From Paracoccus alkanivorans (GTDB taxonomy: Bacteria; Pseudomonadota; Alphaproteobacteria; Rhodobacterales; Rhodobacteraceae): DNA of 64,000 nt. Below the pieces are notes generated by a model, which did no database searches, had not been told where the DNA came from, and worked only from the letters and a program-made list of their open reading frames with translations. The position numbers were made by a program, and so were the translations under genes. This document shows positions 58,237 through 64,000 of the stretch, piece by piece. The stretch lies in assembly GCF_003697785.1 (NCBI RefSeq), contig NZ_QOKZ01000003.1:248001-312000 (forward strand). The letters are read 5' to 3'. The stretch's first letter is position 1; each line of letters opens with the position of its first letter.

Positions 58237-59781
58237 ATGTTAGTGCGAATGCAGATGATCCGGCGCGAACCCGGCGGGATTCTGGTCGCCTCACTGTTGA
58301 CGTTGCTGATCCTCGGCACGCTGGCAGCGGTGGCGTGGCAGGCTCGTGGCCTGTCGGGGCTGGGAATATGGGACTGGCGGGCCGTTTGGTTCACGGTCTG
58401 GCAGGCGGTGCTGTCCGCCGCCCTGTCGGCATTGCTGGCGATCCCCGTGGCGCGCGCGCTGGCAAGACGGCGCTTTCCCGGAAGGGCGGCATTGGTCACG
58501 CTGTTGGGCGCGCCCTTCATCCTGCCGGTGATCGTGGCGATCATGGGGTTGATTTCGGTCTTTGGGCGCAATGGTGCGATCAATGACGGATTACGCCTTG
58601 TCGGTCTGCCCGAGATAAGCATCTATGGCTGGCAGGGGGTTATCCTCGCCCATGTCTTCTTCAACCTGCCGCTTTCGGTGCGGCTGATCCTGCAAGGCTG
58701 GCAGGCGATCCCGGCAGAGCGGTTCCGTTTGGCGGAAAGCCTCGGTTTCGCCCCGGCAGATATCTCCCGGCATCTGGAGCGGCCGATGCTGCGCTCGGTC
58801 CTGCCGGGGGTATGGCTGGCGGTGTTCCTGGTCTGCCTGACCTCGTTCACCGTCGCCCTCGCGCTAGGAGGCGGACCATCGGCCACCACGGTCGAACTGG
58901 CCATTTACCAAGCCTTCCGTTTCGATTTCGGCTTGGGCCGGGCGGCGATGCTGGGACTGGTGCAGATCGGGCTGAGCCTTGCGGCAATGACGCTGGCACG
59001 CTGGATCACGATCCCCGCCGCTTTCGGCACGGGATTGCAGGAATCACAAGGACCGCAAGGACCACCGGGCTGGCACAAGGGGGTGGATATGCTGGCGATC
59101 CTGTTGGCGACGGTATTCCTGCTTTGGCCGATCCTGTCCGTCACCGCTTCGGGCTTGCCGCGTATTCCCCTGCTGCCCGCCGATGTCTGGGTTGCCGCCG
59201 CGCGTTCGGTGGTAATGGCGGCCAGTTCCACGTTTCTGGCGCTGCTGCTATGCCTGACATTGGCGCTGACCATCGCGCGCGGCAATGCGCATTGGATAGA
59301 GATGGCAGGGATGCTGCCCATCGTCGCCTCGCCGCTGGTGCTGGGCACCGGGCTGTTCATTCTGCTGCGCGGATGGTTCTCGACCGACGCGATGGCGCTG
59401 CCGGTCACTGTGGCGATCAATGCCATCATGGCCCTGCCCTTCGGCCTGCGGGCGCTGATCCCCGCCGCCCGGACCCTGCACAGCGATTACGGGCGGCTCG
59501 CGGATTCGATGGAGATGCAGGGACTGGCCCGGCTGCGCTACCTGATCCTGCCGCGCCTTGCCCGCCCCCTTGGCTTTGCCGGAGGTCTGGCCGCGGCGCT
59601 GGCGATGGGAGACCTGGGCGTCATTACCCTTTTTGCAACCGACCAGCCGACCCTGCCGCTGAAGCTCTATCAGCTTATGAATTCATATCGCATGACCGAC
59701 GCCTCGGCCTGCGCGGTGCTGCTGATGGCGATCAGTTTCACACTGTTCTGGCTGTTCGATCGGGGAGGCCGCCTTGCTTGA
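58237..59781 (+). CDS. thiP: ThiP, thiamine ABC transporter permease
   Basis: 514 residues with two fused permease domains, about twelve membrane helices. EAA-type loops AIPAERFRLAESLGFAPADISRHLE and DYGRLADSMEMQGLARLRYLILPRL are present. The start is uncertain: ATGs occur at 58237, 58249 and 58255, none with a strong ribosome site. Overlaps thiQ by eight bases. Confidence 0.93.
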   Translation: MLVRMQMIRREPGGILVASLLTLLILGTLAAVAWQARGLSGLGIWDWRAVWFTVWQAVLSAALSALLAIPVARALARRRFPGRAALVTLLGAPFILPVIVAIMGLISVFGRNGAINDGLRLVGLPEISIYGWQGVILAHVFFNLPLSVRLILQGWQAIPAERFRLAESLGFAPADISRHLERPMLRSVLPGVWLAVFLVCLTSFTVALALGGGPSATTVELAIYQAFRFDFGLGRAAMLGLVQIGLSLAAMTLARWITIPAAFGTGLQESQGPQGPPGWHKGVDMLAILLATVFLLWPILSVTASGLPRIPLLPADVWVAAARSVVMAASSTFLALLLCLTLALTIARGNAHWIEMAGMLPIVASPLVLGTGLFILLRGWFSTDAMALPVTVAINAIMALPFGLRALIPAARTLHSDYGRLADSMEMQGLARLRYLILPRLARPLGFAGGLAAALAMGDLGVITLFATDQPTLPLKLYQLMNSYRMTDASACAVLLMAISFTLFWLFDRGGRLA

Positions 59782-60466
59782 ACTTTGCGACATAGCCGTC
59801 ACCCTCGGCGAATTCGCCCTTGCCGCCGACCTGTCGATTCCTCCTGCCTCGCATATGGCCGTGATCGGCGCTTCCGGTTCCGGCAAGTCCACGCTTCTGT
59901 CCCTGATCGGCGGCTTTCTGGCGCCCGACCGGGGGCGGATATACTGGAACGGCAATGACATTACCGCCCTGCCCCCCGGCCGGCGCCCGGTCTCTTTCCT
60001 GTTCCAGGATCAGAACCTGTTTCCACATCTGAGTGTCGCGCAGAATGTCGGCCTCGGTTTGCGCCCGGACCTGCGGCTGAGCTCCGATCAGAGAGCCCGC
60101 CTCACCCGGGCACTGGAAGAAGTCGGCCTTGCAGGCATGGAAACGCGCCGCCCCGCCAGCCTGTCGGGCGGCCAGCAAAGCCGTGTCGCTCTGGCCCGCG
60201 TCTTGCTGCGCGCCCGTCCGCTGCTGTTGCTGGACGAGCCATTCGCGGCCCTCGGCCCTGCGCTCAAGGCCGAGATGCTGGAACTGGTGGCCCGGATCGC
60301 CGATGAAACGCAGGCAACGGTCCTGATGGTTACGCATGACCCCCAGGACGCCCGCAGCTTTGCCCCGCAGACGATCCTGATCGACAAGGGCACCGCCCAC
60401 GCGCCAACCGCGACCGGGGATCTGCTCGACAATCCACCACCGGGTTTGCGCGCCTATCTGGGTTAG
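59774..60466 (+). CDS. thiQ: ThiQ, thiamine ABC transporter ATPase
   Basis: 230 residues from a TTG start with GGGGAGG seven bases upstream, inside the end of thiP; no ATG is available before the Walker motif. Walker A IGASGSGKST, Q-loop FLFQDQNLFPHLSV, signature LSGGQQSRVALAR, Walker B LLLLDEPFAALG and H-loop VTHDPQDA are intact. Confidence 0.93.
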   Translation: MLELCDIAVTLGEFALAADLSIPPASHMAVIGASGSGKSTLLSLIGGFLAPDRGRIYWNGNDITALPPGRRPVSFLFQDQNLFPHLSVAQNVGLGLRPDLRLSSDQRARLTRALEEVGLAGMETRRPASLSGGQQSRVALARVLLRARPLLLLDEPFAALGPALKAEMLELVARIADETQATVLMVTHDPQDARSFAPQTILIDKGTAHAPTATGDLLDNPPPGLRAYLG

Positions 60467-60488
60467 GCCGCTTTCGGATCAGCAGCGG

Positions 60489-61070
60489 TCATACCCGCCC
60501 GCAAGAAGACAACTGGGCGCGATAGGTTTCTGCCCGGCTGCCCACCTTGTTCGCAACACTCATCAGCCATGATTTCGACCGGTAGGAGCCGCGGGCAAAG
60601 CCCCCGCGCCCCTCGTGATAGGCCAGGTATTGCGAGGTCGCATCCCATTTCGAGATACCCAGCCTCTTGTAAGACCCATCCATGTACCAGCCCATGAAAT
60701 CGGTCGCGTCATCGATATCGTTGCGCCGTGCCCGCCGGTTTCCGGTTTTCTGCTGATATTCCTCCCAGGTGCCGTCCAATGCCTGCGAATAGCCATAGGC
60801 GCTGCTTTGACGGCCCACGGGAATCACACCCAGCAGATATTTGTGGGGTGTCCGCGCATCGCCGATGAACTTGGATTCCTGATGTATCGTCGCCATCTGT
60901 ACATGAACGGGCACGCCCCATCGCCGCTCGGCCTTTTTCATCGCGCGCAGATAGGACGGCCGCTCCGACACGATCGCGCATGCGTTGTCGAGGTTGCGCG
61001 GCGCCTTGTAGTTGCCGCCTCCGCACGAGGCGACAAGCGCGACGATCGCGAGTTTCAGAAGCCTGCTCAT
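60489..61070 (-). CDS. lipoprotein with lytic-transglycosylase (SLT) fold
   Basis: 193 residues from the ATG at 61070 (GAGGG upstream). Lipobox LVASC with lipidated Cys16. An SLT-like catalytic region follows: IHQESKF (candidate glutamate Glu65), SAYGYSQALDGTWEEYQ, and YLAYHEGRGGFARGSY. Acts on peptidoglycan at the outer membrane if active. Same strand as glpK but separated by a hairpin, so probably its own unit. Confidence 0.85.
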   Translation of the reverse strand: MSRLLKLAIVALVASCGGGNYKAPRNLDNACAIVSERPSYLRAMKKAERRWGVPVHVQMATIHQESKFIGDARTPHKYLLGVIPVGRQSSAYGYSQALDGTWEEYQQKTGNRRARRNDIDDATDFMGWYMDGSYKRLGISKWDATSQYLAYHEGRGGFARGSYRSKSWLMSVANKVGSRAETYRAQLSSCGRV

Positions 61071-61085
61071 CACTGCCCTCTTGTC

Positions 61086-61111
61086 GTTTTCCCGCAATAA
61101 TACGGGAAAAC
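61086..61111. terminator. hairpin after glpK
   Basis: GTTTTCCCG and CGGGAAAAC pair perfectly around an eight-base A/T loop, 30 bases past the glpK stop. The T-run lies within the stem, so it can act as a weak two-way terminator; it also separates glpK from the lipoprotein gene. Confidence 0.6.
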
Positions 61112-61140
61112 ACGCGAAGGTGAAATCACAAAGCCGGAAG

Positions 61141-62616
61141 TCAGACCGAGACGACCGCCTTGACGGCACGCTGCCAAGCGGAATACCGCTGCTGGCGCAG
61201 GGTCTCATCCATTTGCGGCTCGAACCGCCGATCCAGACGCCACGCCTTGGCATATTCATGCGGGCCGGGGCACAGACCTGCGCGGAATCCCGCCAGCCAT
61301 GCCGCGCCCTGAGCGGTGGTTTCGGTGTTCACCGGCCGATCCACCGGCGCGCCAAGAATATCCGCCAGGAACTGCATCGCCGGTTCGCTGGCGGTCATGC
61401 CTCCATCGACCCGCAGCACGGCATCGCCCGCCTCCGTCCAATCGGCACGCATCGCCTGCCACAGGTCGCGGGTCTGGAAACCCACGCTTTCCAGCGCGGC
61501 ACGGGCGAATTCCGCCGGGCCTGTATTCCGCGTCAACCCAAAGATCGCTCCCCGCGCCTGTGGGTTCCAATGCGGCGCACCCAGCCCGGTGAAGGCGGGC
61601 ACCATGATGATCTGCTGGCTGTCATCGGCGCGCTCCGACAGGGCCTGCGTCTCGCTCGCCTCGCGGATCAGCTTGAGCCCGTCGCGCAGCCATTGCACCA
61701 CCGCCCCGGCGATGAAGATGCTGCCCTCCAGCGCATAGACCGGCCTGCCGTCCAACTGGTAGGCGATGGTCGTCAAGAGCCGGTTCTCGGAGGTCACCGC
61801 CTGATCTCCGGTATTCAACAGCGCGAAACAGCCGGTGCCATAAGTCGATTTCATCATGCCGGGATCGAAGCAGGCCTGCCCCACGGTCGCCGCCTGCTGA
61901 TCGCCGGCCACGCCAAGAATCGGGATCTCGCGCCCGAACAGATCGGCACGGGTAACGCCGAATTCCGCCGCGCAATCGCGAACCTCGGGCAGCATGGCGC
62001 GCGGCACGCCGAACAGGCGGCACATATCCTCCGACCAGTCGCCCTTGCGGATATCGTAAAGCAGGGTCCGCGCCGCATTCGTCGCATCCGTCACATGAGA
62101 TTGCCCGCCGGTCAGTTTCCAGATCAGGAAACTGTCCACCGTGCCGAAGGCCAGCTCGCCCGCCTCGGCCCGCGCCCTTGTGCCCTCGACCTGATCCAGT
62201 ATCCAGGCGATCTTGGTGGCGCTGAAATAGGGATCCAGCAGCAGCCCGGTCACCGTCCGGACCGCGTCCTCGTTGCCCTCGTCCTGCAATCGCCGGCAGA
62301 TATCTGCGGTCCGCCGGTCCTGCCACACGATGGCGCGATGGATCGGCTGCCCGGTCCTGCGGTCCCAGATCAGAACCGTTTCACGCTGGTTGGTGATCCC
62401 GATCGCGTCGATCCGGGGATTGCCCGCCTTCTCGATTGCCCCGCGCGCCGTTGCCGCGCTCGTTGTCCAGATATCGTCGGGGTCATGCTCGACCCAGCCC
62501 GAGCGCGGGAAATGCTGTTCGAATTCCTGCTGAGCGCTTGCCTGCACCTGCAGATCATCACTGAACACCAGCGCCCGCGAAGAGGTCGTGCCCTGATCCA
62601 TCGCCAGAATGGTCAT
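61141..62616 (-). CDS. glpK: GlpK, glycerol kinase
   Basis: 491 residues. FGGY-kinase features: [56 protein letters not shown] and [13 protein letters not shown], the glycerol-kinase loop. It makes glycerol 3-phosphate after uptake by the ABC system whose binding protein lies upstream. The regulatory IIA-Glc and FBP sites of enteric GlpK cannot be judged here. Confidence 0.96.
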   Translation of the reverse strand: MTILAMDQGTTSSRALVFSDDLQVQASAQQEFEQHFPRSGWVEHDPDDIWTTSAATARGAIEKAGNPRIDAIGITNQRETVLIWDRRTGQPIHRAIVWQDRRTADICRRLQDEGNEDAVRTVTGLLLDPYFSATKIAWILDQVEGTRARAEAGELAFGTVDSFLIWKLTGGQSHVTDATNAARTLLYDIRKGDWSEDMCRLFGVPRAMLPEVRDCAAEFGVTRADLFGREIPILGVAGDQQAATVGQACFDPGMMKSTYGTGCFALLNTGDQAVTSENRLLTTIAYQLDGRPVYALEGSIFIAGAVVQWLRDGLKLIREASETQALSERADDSQQIIMVPAFTGLGAPHWNPQARGAIFGLTRNTGPAEFARAALESVGFQTRDLWQAMRADWTEAGDAVLRVDGGMTASEPAMQFLADILGAPVDRPVNTETTAQGAAWLAGFRAGLCPGPHEYAKAWRLDRRFEPQMDETLRQQRYSAWQRAVKAVVSV

Positions 62617-62748
62617 CTTTCATTCCCTTGTCTTCTTCTTTGCACAAATACCTCCGCCGGAGGCATCCGGCCGCAAAGCCGGGCAAGAGGTGTTTAGGCA
62701 AAGAAGAAGAGGGCAGCCAAGCGGCCGCCCCCCCTCCTGCCCGATCAC
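62617..62748. other. 132-base spacer between glpV-like gene and glpK
   Basis: Almost filled by the palindromic repeat copy D (62631-62711). A ribosome site AAGGGA for glpK follows on the minus strand. Confidence 0.6.
62631..62711. repeat. palindromic dispersed repeat, copy D
   Basis: TCTTCTTCTTTG, then CAAATACCTCCGCCGGAGGC and ATCC, and after 20 bases AGGTGTTTAGGCAAAGAAGA AGA (the inverted arm). Both ends match copy A inside phnK, in the opposite relative order. The arms pair, so it forms a hairpin between two co-directional genes and may attenuate glpK. Confidence 0.85.
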
Positions 62749-64000
62749 CTATTCCTGCCAGCTTTTTACCAGCTCGTCATAGCTGATCGTTTCCGGCTGC
62801 GGCTTCTCGTTTTCCAGCATCAGTTGCGGGGCGATGGTGCCATTCTCCCTGGCGAAGTTGTTCCACCATTCCAGGTCATGCTCCTCGGCCATTTGCGGAC
62901 CGATATCGCCCTGAATGCCGGCACGTTCCAGTCGCTCCAACACTTTCTCCTGCTCGGCACAGAGGCTGTCCATCGCCTCCTGCGCGGTCTTGGCACCCGA
63001 GGCGGCATCGCCGATGGCCTGCCACCAAAGCTGCGCCAGCTTGGGATAATCGGGAACGTTGGTGCCGGTGGGCGACCAGTTCAGGCGGGCGGGCGAGCGA
63101 TAGAACTCGACCAGACCGCCCAGTTCCGGGGCACGCTCGGTAAAGCTTTCATGCTGGATCGAGGACTCGCGGATGAAGGTCAGCCCGACATGGCTTTTCT
63201 TGACGTCCACCGTCTTGGAGGTCACGAATTGCGCGTAGAGCCATGCCGCCTTGGCGCGATCATCCGGGGTGGATTTCAGCAGCGTCCAGGATCCCGCGTC
63301 CTGATAGCCCAGCTTCATCCCCTCCTGCCAATAGGCGCCGTGGGGCGAAGGCGCCATGCGCCATTTCGGCGTGCCGTCCTCGTTCACGACCGGCAGCCCC
63401 TCCTTGACCATGTCGGCGGTGAAGGCGGTGTACCAGAACATCTGCTGCGCGATCTCGCCCTGCGCGGGAACCGGGCCGGATTCGCTGAAGGTCATGCCCT
63501 GAGCCGCCGGAGGAGCATATTTCTCCATCCAGTCGAGGTATTTCTGGATCGCATAGACCGAGGCCGGACCGTTCGTATCCCCACCCCGCGCCACGCAAGA
63601 ACCGACCGGGCGGCTGTTCTCGTCCACCCGGATGCCCCATTCGTCGACCGGCACGCCGTTCGGGATGCCCTTGTCGCCATTCCCTGCCATCGACAGCCAG
63701 GCATCGGTGAAGCGCCAGCCGAGCGAGGGGTCCTTCTTGCCGTAATCCATATGACCGAAGACCTTCTTGCCGTCGATTTCGCGGCCGGTGAAGAATTCGG
63801 CGATATCCTCATAGGCCGACCAGTTCACCGGCACGCCCAGGTCATAGCCGTATTCCTTCTTGAACTCGGCCTGGATCTCGGGGTCGTTGAACCAGTCATA
63901 GCGGAACCAGTAGAGATTGGCGAATTGCTGATCGGGAAGCTGGTAGAGATTCCCATCCGGCGCGGTGGTAAAGGATTTGCCGATGAAGTCATCGATATCC
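62749..64000 (-). CDS. ABC-type solute-binding protein, GlpV-like (glycerol), 5'-truncated by window edge
   Basis: The frame is open to the window edge, giving the last 416 residues of a large extracellular solute-binding protein; related GlpV proteins are near 570. Visible: ESGPVPAQGEIAQQMFWYT, WRMAPSPHGAYWQEGMKLGYQDAG, KKSHVGLTFIRESSIQHE and SPTGTNVPDYPKLAQLWWQ, which match the binding protein of the glycerol ABC transporter (GlpV) of Rhizobiales/Rhodobacterales. Directly upstream of glpK on the same strand, so a glycerol uptake and phosphorylation unit is likely. The signal peptide lies outside the window. Confidence 0.82.
   Translation of the reverse strand, partial: DIDDFIGKSFTTAPDGNLYQLPDQQFANLYWFRYDWFNDPEIQAEFKKEYGYDLGVPVNWSAYEDIAEFFTGREIDGKKVFGHMDYGKKDPSLGWRFTDAWLSMAGNGDKGIPNGVPVDEWGIRVDENSRPVGSCVARGGDTNGPASVYAIQKYLDWMEKYAPPAAQGMTFSESGPVPAQGEIAQQMFWYTAFTADMVKEGLPVVNEDGTPKWRMAPSPHGAYWQEGMKLGYQDAGSWTLLKSTPDDRAKAAWLYAQFVTSKTVDVKKSHVGLTFIRESSIQHESFTERAPELGGLVEFYRSPARLNWSPTGTNVPDYPKLAQLWWQAIGDAASGAKTAQEAMDSLCAEQEKVLERLERAGIQGDIGPQMAEEHDLEWWNNFARENGTIAPQLMLENEKPQPETISYDELVKSWQE

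Noticed and set aside
62631..62711. insertion sequence or transposon end
   Set aside because: No transposase gene, no target duplication seen, and the element is under 100 bases; treated as a palindromic repeat.

Overview
The window looks like chromosomal DNA of a GC-rich alphaproteobacterium of the Rhodobacteraceae, most likely Paracoccus or a close relative. The best pointers are a Rieske/cytochrome b/cytochrome c1 operon whose cytochrome c1 carries a long acidic Ala/Glu/Pro-rich N-terminal domain, as known from Paracoccus, together with UbiB/UbiE/MutM/DnaK/DnaJ gene order, TRAP transport, a full C-P lyase locus and closely packed ATGA/TGATG gene junctions. No rRNA, intact tRNA, transposase, phage or CRISPR array was found.

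Layout. (1) 1-3926: 3' part of an acyl-CoA synthetase, a 581-base gap, then a translationally coupled uronate dehydrogenase and DAO-type FAD oxidoreductase. (2) 3963-15577: phosphonate locus. phnG-H-I-J-K-L-N-M (minus) diverges from the phnF repressor; phnC-D-E1-E2-hexapeptide transferase (minus) runs towards phnF. A Pho box precedes phnC, a palindrome of PhnF-operator type lies between phnF and phnG, and a terminator/attenuator follows phnD. (3) 15641-25682: catabolic island with a minus-strand operon P450 - [2Fe-2S] ferredoxin - ferredoxin reductase - aldehyde dehydrogenase - ThDP-dependent decarboxylase-like enzyme, a divergent LysR regulator and a three-gene TRAP transporter. It reads as uptake plus oxidative degradation of one organic acid, possibly aromatic. 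(4) 25947-36029: housekeeping and small-metabolite genes (UbiH family, SDR, AMP nucleosidase, HU, EamA, CysQ, PmbA, DUF2125, enoyl-CoA hydratase family, DUF2853). (5) 36649-40956: polar amino-acid ABC transporter and a TonB receptor. (6) 41152-48606: ubiE-ubiB, mutM, dnaK-dnaJ (with an RpoH-like promoter) and radC. (7) 48847-52173: petABC (fbcFBC), the bc1 complex. (8) 52284-57000: PfkB kinase, mutS-aroC. (9) 57088-60466: TPP riboswitch and thiBPQ. (10) 60489-64000: lytic-transglycosylase-like lipoprotein, glpK and the 3' part of a GlpV-like solute-binding protein, the latter two probably one glycerol operon.

Cross-cutting signals. A palindromic repeat family with the core TTCTTCTTTG...CAAATACCTC occurs four times: twice between convergent genes, once between glpV-like and glpK, and once inside the phnK reading frame, where it appears to have added about 29 in-frame residues. 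The cytochrome c1 acidic domain is built from four 117-bp tandem units. The most interesting candidate for little-described biology is the P450/ThDP-enzyme/TRAP island, whose P450 lacks the usual acid-alcohol pair in its I helix.
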